Shown in pieces: positions 16,834-28,598 of a stretch of 64,000 nucleotides of DNA. Every line of letters begins with the position of its first letter. Position 1 is the first letter of the stretch. A program made the translations under genes and the position numbers. Under the pieces are notes generated by a model that saw only the letters and a program-made list of their open reading frames with translations, made no database searches and had not been told where the DNA came from. This DNA comes from Methylobacterium cerastii (GTDB lineage: Bacteria > Pseudomonadota > Alphaproteobacteria > Rhizobiales > Beijerinckiaceae): contig NZ_BPQG01000025.1 in NCBI RefSeq assembly GCF_022179125.1, positions 51,912 to 115,911 on the forward strand. The letters run 5' to 3'.

Positions 16834-18515
16834 TCCCGACCCCGGCAGGCCGCAAGGCGTCGCTGCGTGGACAAGCCGGCCGCTTCGCGCGGGCGCGCGA
16901 CGGCAACGTCGCCCTGCTGTTCGGGCTGATGGCCCTCCCGCTCCTCGGATTCACCGGCGCGGCGATCGATTACGGCTTCGCCACCTACCTCGAGACCAAG
17001 CTCCAGGCGGCGACCGACGCCAGCGCGCTCGCCCTCTGCCAGACGCCGATGGCGACGACGAACGCGGTGCTCCAGACGCAGGCGTCCACCATGATGACCG
17101 GCTACATGGGCGCGACCGGCCTCACGGTCGATCCGCTGACGGTGACGGCGAACCCGCGCCAGATCACCTTGACGACCCACATCGTCTCACCGGTCTTCTT
17201 CGGCCGCATCACGGGCGTGACGGCACCGCGCCCTGGCGGATCGGCGCGCTGCGCCACGCCAATCCCGAAGACCTTCGAGATCGCGCTGGTGCTCGACAAC
17301 ACCGGCTCGATGCTCGAATCGAGCGGCGGCCAGAGCAAGCTCCAGGCGGTGCAGACGGCGGCGACCAACTTCGTCAACTACGTCTACACCAACGCCGCCT
17401 TCGCCACCGGCACCAAGATCGCGATCGTGCCGTTCGCGGCGTCGGTCGCCTTGAACCCCACGACCTACCGCTACGCGACCTGGATCGACCAGAACGCCAA
17501 ATCCTCCTACCACTGGGACAACGTGCTCTCGCCGTCCGGGTCCGGCTTCACCAACCGTTTCGATATCTTCACCAAGTTGCAGGCCGCCTATTCCGGTTGG
17601 GGTTGGGGCGGGTGCCTGGAGACGTTGCCGTATCCGCTGAACGTGCAGGATGGTACGCCGTCGAGTTCGAACGCTGACTCATACTACGTCCCTATGTTCG
17701 CGCCCGACGAGCCGGGCAATGGCGGCACCGGCTATCGCGACTACAATAGTAGCCGGAGCTATAACAGCTACATCGACGACTCGACGTACAACGCGTCCTG
17801 TCAGAGCCAGTCCAATGCGTCGTTCTTCGACGCGGAAGGTCGGGCGTGCAAGTACGTCAACCCGAAGAACGCTTCGCCGACGAATTCCAATTCCTCGACG
17901 AAGGTGCCGAACGGGCCGAACTTCGGCTGTACCACGCAGCCGCTCCAACGCCTGACCAGCGACACGTCCGTGCTGAAGACGACGATCAACGGCATGGCCG
18001 CCCTCGGATCGACGAACATCCACGAGGGCATGATGTGGGGGTGGCGTACGCTGTCTCCGATCAGCGTCTTCGCGGACGGGGCCGCGTACTCGTCGAACAC
18101 CGTCAACAAGATCATCATCCTGATGACGGACGGGGCCAACAGTTGGGCGACGAACGGGTCCTCCTCCAACGGCTCGCTCTATTTCGCCGCAGGCTACCTC
18201 AAGAACGTCGACGGCACCGGCCCGACATCGAGGCTCGTCCCCGGCACGCCGACCGTGAACGATGCCGACAGCGCCCGCGACGCCGTCGACGCGTTGACCG
18301 CGCTGGCGTGCAAGAACGCGAAAGCCACGGGAATTTCGATCTACACGATCGGCTTCAGCATCCCGTCGGATCCCATCGACACGCAGGGCCTGAAGTTGTT
18401 GAGCGACTGCGCGACGACGGCATCCCAATCGTTCGTCGCCAACGATTCGTCGAGCCTGATCGGGGCCTTCAACCAGATCGCGGCGAGCATCGGCACCTTG
18501 CGGCTGACGCAATAG
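16824..18515 (+). CDS. TadG-like protein with von Willebrand factor A domain
   Basis: A 563-aa protein with a TadG-type N-terminal helix (GNVALLFGLMALPLLGFTGAAID, residues 27-50) and a large periplasmic von Willebrand A domain from about residue 150 to the end. The metal-ion-dependent adhesion site begins at D158-N-T160-G-S162-M, with Thr replacing the usual first Ser, and continues with IIILMTDGAN. Between the MIDAS and the rest of the domain is a long insert of Ser, Asn, Tyr, Gly and paired cysteines (residues about 260-370), whose DNA is less GC-rich than the neighbours. GGAGG precedes the ATG. Expected role: adhesion or assembly at the pilus base or cell surface. Confidence 0.85.
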   Translation: MPVIPTPAGRKASLRGQAGRFARARDGNVALLFGLMALPLLGFTGAAIDYGFATYLETKLQAATDASALALCQTPMATTNAVLQTQASTMMTGYMGATGLTVDPLTVTANPRQITLTTHIVSPVFFGRITGVTAPRPGGSARCATPIPKTFEIALVLDNTGSMLESSGGQSKLQAVQTAATNFVNYVYTNAAFATGTKIAIVPFAASVALNPTTYRYATWIDQNAKSSYHWDNVLSPSGSGFTNRFDIFTKLQAAYSGWGWGGCLETLPYPLNVQDGTPSSSNADSYYVPMFAPDEPGNGGTGYRDYNSSRSYNSYIDDSTYNASCQSQSNASFFDAEGRACKYVNPKNASPTNSNSSTKVPNGPNFGCTTQPLQRLTSDTSVLKTTINGMAALGSTNIHEGMMWGWRTLSPISVFADGAAYSSNTVNKIIILMTDGANSWATNGSSSNGSLYFAAGYLKNVDGTGPTSRLVPGTPTVNDADSARDAVDALTALACKNAKATGISIYTIGFSIPSDPIDTQGLKLLSDCATTASQSFVANDSSSLIGAFNQIAASIGTLRLTQ

Positions 18516-21188
<2,673 letters not shown>

Positions 21189-21361
21189 GTCCGGGATCGC
21201 CTCCGTTCGGGCGCGTCGGGGACGGGGCGCCGACGCCGCGCGCGAGGCCGACCGGTCCCATGGGCGGCGCGATCGTGCAAGGGCGGGTTGAATAAGGCAG
21301 ATGCCGGGGGCTGGTCACGCCGCGCGCGCTGGTCCACACCGCCATCCTGATCGGCCGCCTG

Positions 21362-22351
21362 ATGGAGCATCCCGGTTTGGACAAGGCTTCCCTCGCCCCG
21401 CACGCCCACCAGGTCCTCCAGGACGCGACGCTGCCGGAATGGCCGAACCATTACCGCGGCAAGGTGCGCGACAACTACGACCTGCCGGACGGGCGCCGCA
21501 TCCTGATCAGCAGCGACCGGATCAGCGCCTTCGACCGGGCGCTCGCCGCGATCCCCTTCAAGGGGCAGGTGCTGACGCAGACCGCGCGCTACTGGTTCGA
21601 GGCCACCGCCGACCTCTGCGCCAATCACGTCCTCGCCTACCCGGACCCGAACGTGCTCGTGGGGCGTCGCCTCGACATCCTGCCGGTGGAGATCGTGGTG
21701 CGCGGCTACCTCGCGGGCAGCACCGCGACCTCGATCCTGACCCAGTACAAGGCCGGCGCGCGCGCGATGTACGGCCACACCCTGCCGGACGGGATGCGCC
21801 CGAACGAGCGGCTCCCGCAGGCGATCATCACGCCGACCACCAAGGCCGCCGACGGCGCCCACGACGCGCCGCTGACCGCCGACGCGATCCTCGACCAGGG
21901 GTTGCTGACGGCCGAGCAGTGGCGCACCGTGTCGGAGACGGCGCTCGCGCTGTTCGCCCGCGGCCAGCAGCTTTCAGCGCAGCGCGGGTTGATCCTGGCC
22001 GACACCAAGTACGAGTTCGGCACCGATTCCGACGGCCGCATCGTGCTCGCCGACGAGATCCACACGCCCGACAGCAGCCGCTACTGGTTCGCCAAGACCT
22101 ACCCCGAGCGCTTCGCCGCCGGCGCCGCCCCGGAGAGCTTCGACAAGGACTTCGTCCGCAACTGGGTGGTCGCGCGCTGCGACCCCTACACCGATCCGAT
22201 CCCCGAGATCCCGGCCGAGATCGTGCTGGAGACGGCGGCCGTCTACATCAACGCCTTCGAGACCATCACCGGGCGGACGTTCACTCTTCCCGATCCCGCC
22301 GAGGTGCCACTCGAGCGCATCCGCCGGAACCTGAAGGCGTATCTTTCTTAA
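21362..22351 (+). CDS. purC: SAICAR synthetase (phosphoribosylaminoimidazole-succinocarboxamide synthase)
   Basis: A 329-aa PurC, which joins aspartate to CAIR in an ATP-dependent step of purine synthesis. Family motifs are clear: [15 protein letters not shown] near residue 31 (nucleotide-binding strand), DRISAFDR near residue 50, [12 protein letters not shown] and the second signature [15 protein letters not shown]. It is the longer type of about 300-330 aa, rather than the 237-aa E. coli form; a second purC paralogue elsewhere is possible. The start is the ATG at 21362. It is monocistronic, with a dispersed inverted repeat 90 bp downstream. purE and purK are also in this window at 47.9-49.6 kb. 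Confidence 0.95.
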   Translation: MEHPGLDKASLAPHAHQVLQDATLPEWPNHYRGKVRDNYDLPDGRRILISSDRISAFDRALAAIPFKGQVLTQTARYWFEATADLCANHVLAYPDPNVLVGRRLDILPVEIVVRGYLAGSTATSILTQYKAGARAMYGHTLPDGMRPNERLPQAIITPTTKAADGAHDAPLTADAILDQGLLTAEQWRTVSETALALFARGQQLSAQRGLILADTKYEFGTDSDGRIVLADEIHTPDSSRYWFAKTYPERFAAGAAPESFDKDFVRNWVVARCDPYTDPIPEIPAEIVLETAAVYINAFETITGRTFTLPDPAEVPLERIRRNLKAYLS

Positions 22352-22443
22352 CCGCTCGGGTCGAGACCAAGATCAGATGGTCTCCGCCGCCCGCGAAGGT
22401 AATCGGATACTCGGTTCTGGAAAAACCGGCGTTCAAATCCTCC

Positions 22444-22559
22444 CCGTCATCCCGGGGCGCCGGAGGCGAGCCCGGGATCCAGAACCGCAGGTCGTGTTCC
22501 AGTCTGCTTCGTCGGCGGCTCTCGATCCCGGGCTCTGCTGCGCAGCCCCGGGATGACGG
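22444..22559. repeat. Large intergenic inverted repeat (REP/BIME-like)
   Basis: The spacer between purC and the convergent nucleotide-sugar dehydrogenase contains two nested perfect dyads: outer 15-bp arms CCGTCATCCCGGGGC (22444-22458) and its complement (22545-22559), and inner 12-bp arms GAGCCCGGGATC (22468-22479) and its complement (22524-22535). The core CCCGGGATC next to CGTCATCC is the pattern of the common dispersed repeat of rhizobial and Methylobacterium genomes. It lies between two converging genes and may stop transcription or stabilise mRNA ends. No T-run is present. Confidence 0.7.
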
Positions 22560-22649
22560 CGTGGAACGAATACAGGGCCGATCCCTTCGCAGGCGTCGAG
22601 GTCGGACAACAGCGTTGCTCGCGACGGGCGAGCGCAAAGTAAGCTTCCA

Positions 22650-24011
22650 TCACGCCGGAACGACGTTCGCCCCCGTCAGGCCCCGGCTGCGAAGCGCGTT
22701 GCGGCAATCGACGACGATCACGCCGCTGTCGCAGATCGCCGCGTAATCGATCGCGTCGTGGTCGGTGACGATGAGGACGGCGTGGAACGCCGACAGCGTC
22801 TCGGCCGTGAGCGCCGTGGAGGTCGCGCCCTTCAAGGCCTTGTAGGCGCGGGTGGTCGGAACCGCCGGCACGAAGGGGTCGTGGTAGTCGACCTGCGCGC
22901 CGCGGGCCTGCAGCATCGTCCAGAGCTTGAGCGCGGGGCTCTCGCGGATGTCGGAGATGTTCTTCTTGTAGGCCAAGCCCACGATCAGGATGCGGCTGCC
23001 GGACAGGCCGCGGCCGGCATGGGCGTCGAGGGCGCGGACGAGCTTGTCGAGCACGAAGCCCGGCATCTGCTGGTTGATCTCGCCGGCGAGCTCGATGAAC
23101 CGGGTCGCGATGCCGAACTCGCGCGCCTTCCACGTCAGGTAGAACGGATCGATCGGGATGCAGTGCCCGCCGAGGCCGGGTCCGGGATAGAACGGCGTGA
23201 AGCCGAAGGGTTTTGTCTTGGCCGCCTCGATCACCTCCCAGACGTCGATGCCCATCGCGTCGAAGATCACCTTCAGCTCGTTGACCAGTGCGATGTTGAC
23301 GGCGCGGAAGATGTTCTCCGTCAGCTTCGTCGCCTCCGCCGTCGCGGTGGACGACACCATCACCGTCCGGGCGACGAAGCGCGCGTAGAGCGCCTCGGCG
23401 AGCCGCGCCGCGTCCGGCCCGTCGCCGCCGACGATCTTCGGGATCGTCGCGGTGCTGAAGGAGGCGTTGCCGGGGTCCTCGCGCTCCGGCGAGAAGGCGA
23501 GGTAGAAATCCGTTCCGCTGCGATGGCCGGTGAGCGCTTCGAGCAGGGGTCGCACGACTTGGTCGGTGGTACCCGGCCAGGTCGTGGATTCGAGCACGAC
23601 GAGCTGCCCCGGCCGCAGCCGCCTGGCGATCTCCTGGGTGGTCGTGCGGATGAAAGACAGGTCCGGTTCGCGCTGCAGGGTCAGCGGGGTCGGTACGCAG
23701 ATCAGGATGGCGTCCACCGCCGCCAAGCCGTCGAAGTCGGCGGTGGCGCGGAAGCGGCCGGACCTCACAGCCGCCGCCACCGCGTCGGCCGGGATGTGCT
23801 CGAGGTAGGTCTCGCCGCGCATCAACGTCGTCGGCTTGTCGGCATCGATGTCGAACCCGACCACGTCGAACCCGGCCCCTGCGGCCGCGAGGCAGAGCGG
23901 CAGGCCGACATACCCTAAGCCGATCACCCCTAGGGTCGCGGCGCCGCCCGCGAAACGCGCGACCGCCTCCTCGACCGAGAGGCGGGGGCCGGCGGGTCGG
24001 GCTTCGCTCAT
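22650..24011 (-). CDS. Nucleotide-sugar dehydrogenase (UDP-N-acetylglucosamine/mannosamine type)
   Basis: A 453-aa NAD-dependent UDP-sugar 6-dehydrogenase that oxidises the C6 hydroxyl of a nucleotide sugar to a carboxylate. The N-terminal Rossmann fold is GVIGLGYVGLPL (residues 28-39); the catalytic Cys284 lies in GPGLGGHCIPIDPF; the C-terminal UDP-binding domain includes GLAYKKNISDIRESPA. The last of these and ESTTWPGTT fit the WbpA/WecC-like group acting on UDP-GlcNAc or UDP-ManNAc rather than plain UDP-glucose dehydrogenase. It supplies a uronic acid for surface polysaccharide. I start at the ATG at 24011, one of two possible; an upstream one adds 14 residues. No glycan gene is adjacent. 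Confidence 0.9.
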   Translation of the reverse strand: MSEARPAGPRLSVEEAVARFAGGAATLGVIGLGYVGLPLCLAAAGAGFDVVGFDIDADKPTTLMRGETYLEHIPADAVAAAVRSGRFRATADFDGLAAVDAILICVPTPLTLQREPDLSFIRTTTQEIARRLRPGQLVVLESTTWPGTTDQVVRPLLEALTGHRSGTDFYLAFSPEREDPGNASFSTATIPKIVGGDGPDAARLAEALYARFVARTVMVSSTATAEATKLTENIFRAVNIALVNELKVIFDAMGIDVWEVIEAAKTKPFGFTPFYPGPGLGGHCIPIDPFYLTWKAREFGIATRFIELAGEINQQMPGFVLDKLVRALDAHAGRGLSGSRILIVGLAYKKNISDIRESPALKLWTMLQARGAQVDYHDPFVPAVPTTRAYKALKGATSTALTAETLSAFHAVLIVTDHDAIDYAAICDSGVIVVDCRNALRSRGLTGANVVPA

Positions 24012-24225
24012 CGAAGGGTGTCCATCGCCTGTCCCCGTGGACGGACCGGGCACAGAAGCCCGGATGCCGGATCCGATGCATGTCTTACCCGCTCCACGTC
24101 TTCAGGCCAGTGCGGGGGCATCGGTGCGGAAGGTTTTCCAGGCCGATCGTGTCCGGTGCAGATGAAGGTCTTGACCGGTCAAGACGGCTATGGGTTATGG
24201 CCGTCGTTCGAGAGTAGAGGCGGTC

Positions 24226-24780
24226 ATGGCGGAAGATCACACCATCACGAAGGCACTTGCGGAGATCAGCCAGCGCCGCGATCTCCTTCAGGCCGAATAC
24301 GAGCGGATCGGCACCGAGCTGGCGAAGCTGCAGATGGCCGAGGGCGCTCTGCGCTCGATCGTCGAGAACACGCCCCTGGACGCCGTCTCCGTCGCCGACG
24401 GCCCGGCCCGCAGAAACGCCGACCGCGCCGCCTCGAGCGGACAGCCCTCGACCCGCGGCCCGCGCGGGCCCCGGGCGAACTCCGCCAAGGGCCGCCTGCG
24501 GGCGCTGCTCGAAAGCGCCGGCCCGCAGGGGCTTTCCACCGCACAGGTGGCCCAGCGCCTGCCCGACGTCGCGCCGGCCACGCTGAACGCCTACCTCAGC
24601 ACCATGGCCTCCAGCGGCGAGGCCATCCGCCGGGGCGACTTCATCAGCATCGCCAAAGCCGCGCCGTCCGAGGCCGATCCCGAATCCGATGCCGAGGACG
24701 GTGATGAGGACGGTGACGAGGACGCCGCACCGGCCGACGACGCGGACGTCGAGGCCGACGAGGCGCCGGAGGCGCACTGA
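24226..24780 (+). CDS. Unknown protein: coiled coil, winged-helix-like region, acidic tail
   Basis: A 184-aa protein I do not recognise. Residues 5-45 form a likely coiled coil (ALAEISQRRDLLQAEYERIG followed by ELAKLQMAE). A basic, Ser/Gly/Arg-rich linker follows (PSTRGPRGPRANSAKG). Residues about 95-145 look like a winged helix-turn-helix (RLRALLESAGPQGLSTAQVA, then LNAYLSTMASSGEAIRRGD, the usual recognition helix and wing). The last 35 residues are almost purely Asp/Glu/Ala, built on a repeated GAGGACGGTGA-like DNA unit. The architecture suggests a dimeric DNA-binding protein with an acidic interaction tail. It lies alone, divergent from the sugar dehydrogenase and convergent with the histidine kinase. 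Confidence 0.65.
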   Translation: MAEDHTITKALAEISQRRDLLQAEYERIGTELAKLQMAEGALRSIVENTPLDAVSVADGPARRNADRAASSGQPSTRGPRGPRANSAKGRLRALLESAGPQGLSTAQVAQRLPDVAPATLNAYLSTMASSGEAIRRGDFISIAKAAPSEADPESDAEDGDEDGDEDAAPADDADVEADEAPEAH

Positions 24781-24963
24781 ACGGCTGGCGCTGCCGCACG
24801 GCGCCCTGCGGGCCAGGCTCGGCAGGCGGTCGTCGAACGCTGAAAAGGTTCGTCAGAACGCGTTCGCGATCGATCGCTACGAAAGGAAGGCCGATTTCGT
24901 CGGCTGAGTCGAGGGTAATATCGGCGTCGCGATGAAGCCCTGGTCGCCGCCGGATCAGACCGT

Positions 24964-26397
24964 TCAGGCGGAAGTCTCCGCCGCCGGCAGGGCGATCGCG
25001 ACGCGTAGGCCCGGTGCGTTGTCGGCCAGGGTCAGGCGGCCCTGGTGTAGCCGGACGACCGCGGCGACGAGGCTCAGGCCCAGTCCGAAGCCGGGCGCCG
25101 AGCGGGCGTCCTCCAGGCGCACGAAGCGGTCGAGGACGCGTCCGCGCTCGGCCTCCGGGATGCCGGGTCCGCAGTCGGCCACCGTGACGACGATCTCGGA
25201 GCCGGCCCGCTCGGCCGCCACCGCGATCGTGCCGTCGCCGCCGGAAGCGGTTCCCGCGCCGTACTTGATGGCGTTGTCGACGAGGTTGGCGAGCGCCTGC
25301 CCCGCGAGCTCGCGGTTGCCGTCGATGATCAGGCCGTCCGGCGCCGAGACGGTGAGGTGCAGGCCGCGCTCCTCGGCCAGCGCCTCGTAGAGTTCGCCGA
25401 TCGCCCGCACCACCGGCCCGAGGTCGACGGGCGCCATCATCTCGCGGGCGTTGCCGGCCTCCAGGCGCGCGATCATCAGCAAGGCGTTGAAGACCCGGAT
25501 CAGACCGTCGCTGTCCTCGATCACGCCGTCGAGCGCGGCGCGCAGGGCGTCCGGCGAGCGTTCGCCGCGGAGCGCCTCGTCGGCGCGGTTGCGCAGCCGG
25601 GTCAGCGGCGTCTTGAGGTCGTGGGCGATGTTGTCGGAGACCTCGCGCAGGCCGCGCATCAGCTCGCCGATCCGCTCCAGCATCAGGTTGAGGTTCTGGG
25701 CGAGGCGATCGAGCTCGTCGCCGTTGCCCGCTACCGGCAGGCGCCGGCCGAGATCCCCCGCCATGATGGTGCCGGCGGTCTCGGTCATGGCGTCGACCCG
25801 CTTCAGCACGCGGCTGGCGACCACCCACCCGCCGATCACCCCGAGCAGGACCACGACGGCGAGCGAGGTGCCGAGGGTGCTGGCGATGACCCCGCGCAGG
25901 CGGTCGCGCTCCTCCACGTCGCGCCCGACGAGCAGGCGAAAGCCCCCCGGCAGGGTGAAGATCCGCACGATCGCCCGGTGGGTCTCGCGGCCCTGCGTCT
26001 CGCGGCTGCGGCCGTAGGTGGTCTCGGCCTGTCCCGGCGTCGCCAGCACGCTCGCGGGCAGGTCGCCGACGTTGCCGACCACGTGGTCGCCGTTGGCCGT
26101 GGTCACGAGGTAGAGCGAAGCGCCCGGCTCGGCCGCGCGCCGCTCGACAGCCCCGATCAGCCGGCGCAGCCCGCCGCCGTTGTACTGCTCGGCGAGCCCG
26201 TTGATCTCGGCGTCGATCGTCGAGACGATCTGGTCGTCGAGCACGCGCCGCGCGCTCCAGGCGATGGTGCCGAGCGCGACCCCGGCGCAGGCCGCGAACA
26301 CGACGAGGTAGGCGATCGACAGCTTGAACGCCGTCGTCCGGAACAGTTTCTGGATGCGCGTGAGGGGGCCGTCCGGCGCCGAGGCGTGCGGCGTCAC
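24964..26397 (-). CDS. Two-component sensor histidine kinase
   Basis: A 477-aa membrane histidine kinase. Two transmembrane helices (residues about 24-46 and 170-195) enclose a periplasmic sensor of about 120 residues. A HAMP domain follows (to about 248), then the dimerisation domain with phospho-acceptor H259 in NIAHDLKTPL. The ATPase domain has the N box NLVDNAIKYG (N375), the G1 box DCGPGIP and the G2 box GFGLGLSL. It is transcribed 40 bp downstream of the OmpR-type response regulator and is almost certainly its partner. The signal is not evident from the sensor sequence. It ends facing the unknown acidic-tailed gene. Confidence 0.95.
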   Translation of the reverse strand: MTPHASAPDGPLTRIQKLFRTTAFKLSIAYLVVFAACAGVALGTIAWSARRVLDDQIVSTIDAEINGLAEQYNGGGLRRLIGAVERRAAEPGASLYLVTTANGDHVVGNVGDLPASVLATPGQAETTYGRSRETQGRETHRAIVRIFTLPGGFRLLVGRDVEERDRLRGVIASTLGTSLAVVVLLGVIGGWVVASRVLKRVDAMTETAGTIMAGDLGRRLPVAGNGDELDRLAQNLNLMLERIGELMRGLREVSDNIAHDLKTPLTRLRNRADEALRGERSPDALRAALDGVIEDSDGLIRVFNALLMIARLEAGNAREMMAPVDLGPVVRAIGELYEALAEERGLHLTVSAPDGLIIDGNRELAGQALANLVDNAIKYGAGTASGGDGTIAVAAERAGSEIVVTVADCGPGIPEAERGRVLDRFVRLEDARSAPGFGLGLSLVAAVVRLHQGRLTLADNAPGLRVAIALPAAETSA

Positions 26398-26437
26398 GGG
26401 GTTGGGATTCGCGACGGCGAAGGGACGGCCGTCGTCA

Positions 26438-27133
26438 CTACGCCCGCGCCTCGTCGGCGCGCAGGATGTAGCCGGCGCCGCGGATCGTGTGGATCATCGG
26501 CGTTGCGGAGCCCTTGTCGAGCTTGGCCCTGAGGCGCGAGACGTGGACGTCGATGACGTTGGTCTGCGGGTCGAAGTGGTAGTCCCAGACGTGCTCCAGC
26601 AGCATCGTCCGGGTCACCACCTGGCCGGCATGGCGCATCAGGTATTCGAGCAGCCGGAACTCGCGCGGCTGCAGCGCCACGTCCTGGCCGGCCCGGGTCA
26701 CGCGATGGGACAGCCTGTCGAGCTCGAGGTCGCCGACGCGGTAGGCGGTGGCCTCGGCGCTCGCGCCCGAGGCGCCGCCGCGGCGGGCGAGCACCTCGAT
26801 GCGGGCGAGCAGCTCGGAGAACGCGTAGGGCTTGGGCAGGTAGTCGTCGCCGCCGGCGCGCAGGCCCTTCACCCGGTCGTCGACCTGCCCGAGCGCGGAC
26901 AGGATCAGCACCGGCGTCGTCACCGCCTGCTCGCGCAGCGACCGGATCAGCGAGAGCCCGTCGAGCTTCGGCAGCATGCGATCGACGATCAGCACGTCGT
27001 AGGCGCCGTCGCAGGCGAGGCCGTAGCCGTCGAGGCCGTCGGTCGCGTGGTCGGCGACGTGGCCGGCCTCCCGGAACGCCTTGACGAGGTAGGAGACCGC
27101 CTCGCGATCGTCCTCGATGATCAGGAGCCGCAT
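26438..27133 (-). CDS. OmpR/PhoB-family response regulator
   Basis: A 231-aa response regulator with a receiver domain (residues 1-120; acidic pocket E7-D8-D9, phospho-acceptor D51 in LIVDRMLP, and conserved K101 in YLPKPY). A winged helix-turn-helix effector domain occupies residues 130-225 (LQPREFRLLEYLMRHAGQVV, then NVIDVHVSRLRAKLD and IHTIRGAGYIL). It forms a two-gene unit with the histidine kinase behind it. I start at the ATG at 27133, right at the receiver; a GTG further upstream would add about 18 unrelated residues. Across a 247-bp spacer it is divergent from the bicupin gene, which is a candidate target. Confidence 0.94.
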   Translation of the reverse strand: MRLLIIEDDREAVSYLVKAFREAGHVADHATDGLDGYGLACDGAYDVLIVDRMLPKLDGLSLIRSLREQAVTTPVLILSALGQVDDRVKGLRAGGDDYLPKPYAFSELLARIEVLARRGGASGASAEATAYRVGDLELDRLSHRVTRAGQDVALQPREFRLLEYLMRHAGQVVTRTMLLEHVWDYHFDPQTNVIDVHVSRLRAKLDKGSATPMIHTIRGAGYILRADEARA

Positions 27134-27380
27134 GGGTTCGGTCCATAGCGCGGACCGGGACGGGGCGGAATGGGTCTGGACGGTCACGATCCGGCTGTCC
27201 TCCTCCGATCGGTCGCCCGCATCCTGGAACCGCCCGGATGACCGGAGCATCGCGAAAAGATGACGGTTCGGACAGGTTCGCCGGTTCCGCGCGGCAGCCA
27301 TGCGGGCGGGCGGGGATCGGATCGTGGGCCTTCGGCTTGTCCTGCCCCGCCGAGCGCATCGGATTTCAAGGACAGCCCGC

Positions 27381-28589
27381 ATGAACGACATCTCACGCCG
27401 CACCCTGATCGCCGCCGGCACCGCGCTCGCCGTCGGAGGCGCCCGCGCCGCCGAGGGGCCGTCGCTGGAGCGGGCCGGCAAGGGCGCCGACGTGCTCGGG
27501 CCGCGCAACCCGGCGCGCGAGGCGGAAGACCCCAACACGGTCGCGCCGCCCACGACGGATCACGGCACCATGCCGAACCTGAAATGGTCCTTCGCCGACA
27601 GCCACATGCGGTTGGAGGAGGGCGGCTGGGCGCGCCAGACCACCGTGCGCGAACTGCCGATCTCCAAGGCGATGGCCGGCGTGACCATGCGCCTCAAGGC
27701 CAACGCGGTACGCGAGATGCATTGGCACAAGGAGGCCGAGTGGTCCCACATGATCAAGGGCCGGGCCCGGATCACCGCGATCGACGCGGAGGGCCGCACC
27801 TTCGCCGACGACGTCGGCGAGGGCGACCTCTGGTACTCCCCCTCGGGCATCCCGCACACGATCCAGGCGCTCGAATCGGACGTCGACGGCTGCGAATTCC
27901 TGCTGGCGTTCGACGACGGCGGCTTCTCGGAGGATTCGACCTTCCTGATCACCGACTGGCTCGCGCACACCCCGAAGGACGTGCTCGCCAAGAACTTCGG
28001 CCTGCCCGAGAGCGCCTTCGCGAACATCCCGGAGCGCGAACTCTACATCTTCCCCGGCCCGAAGCCGGGCCCGCTGGCCGGCGACCGCATGGGCGGGGCC
28101 GGCCCGATCCCGAAAGCGTTCAGCCATCGGATGCTGGCGCAGGAGCCGATCCGCACGAAGGGCGGGACGGTGCGGATCACCGACACGTCGAACTTCCCCG
28201 CCTCGGAGACGATCGCGGCGGCCCTCGTCGAGCTGGAGCCCGGCGCGATGCGCGAGCTGCACTGGCACCCGAACGGCGACGCGTGGCAGTACTACCTCTC
28301 GGCCAAGGGGCGGATGACGGTGTTCGGCTCGGAATCGAAGGCCCGCACCTTCGACTATCAGGCCGGGGACGTCGGCTACGTGCCGTTCGCCATGGGCCAC
28401 TACATCGAGAACACCGGCGACACGCCGCTGACCTTCCTCGAGATGTTCAAGAGCCCGCGCTACGCCGACCTGTCGCTGCGCCAGTGGATGGCGCTGACGC
28501 CGCACGCCCTCGTCCAGGCGCACACCCGGATCGATCCGAAGCTGATCGACGGCCTGTCGGCGAAGAAGGGGCCGGTCGTGCCGCTGTAA
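27381..28589 (+). CDS. Tat-exported bicupin, oxalate decarboxylase family
   Basis: A 402-aa double-cupin protein close in sequence to oxalate decarboxylase (OxdC), which splits oxalate to formate and CO2 with Mn. The N-terminus ([20 protein letters not shown]) is a twin-arginine signal, so it acts in the periplasm. The N-terminal metal site is complete: H114, H116, E120 and H159. The catalytic lid that decides decarboxylase activity is S183-E184-D185-S186-T187, like the SENST of Bacillus OxdC. In the C-terminal site H294, H296 and H340 are present, but the position of the fourth ligand (Glu280 in Bacillus OxdC) is Ala301 in [17 protein letters not shown] precedes the ATG. Formate formation would suit a methylotroph. 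Confidence 0.88.
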   Translation: MNDISRRTLIAAGTALAVGGARAAEGPSLERAGKGADVLGPRNPAREAEDPNTVAPPTTDHGTMPNLKWSFADSHMRLEEGGWARQTTVRELPISKAMAGVTMRLKANAVREMHWHKEAEWSHMIKGRARITAIDAEGRTFADDVGEGDLWYSPSGIPHTIQALESDVDGCEFLLAFDDGGFSEDSTFLITDWLAHTPKDVLAKNFGLPESAFANIPERELYIFPGPKPGPLAGDRMGGAGPIPKAFSHRMLAQEPIRTKGGTVRITDTSNFPASETIAAALVELEPGAMRELHWHPNGDAWQYYLSAKGRMTVFGSESKARTFDYQAGDVGYVPFAMGHYIENTGDTPLTFLEMFKSPRYADLSLRQWMALTPHALVQAHTRIDPKLIDGLSAKKGPVVPL

Positions 28590-28598
28590 GAAGGCGGC

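Noticed and set aside
27134-27187. A longer response-regulator protein starting at an upstream GTG
   Set aside because: The added residues are unrelated to receivers, and the ATG at 27133 begins exactly at the domain.
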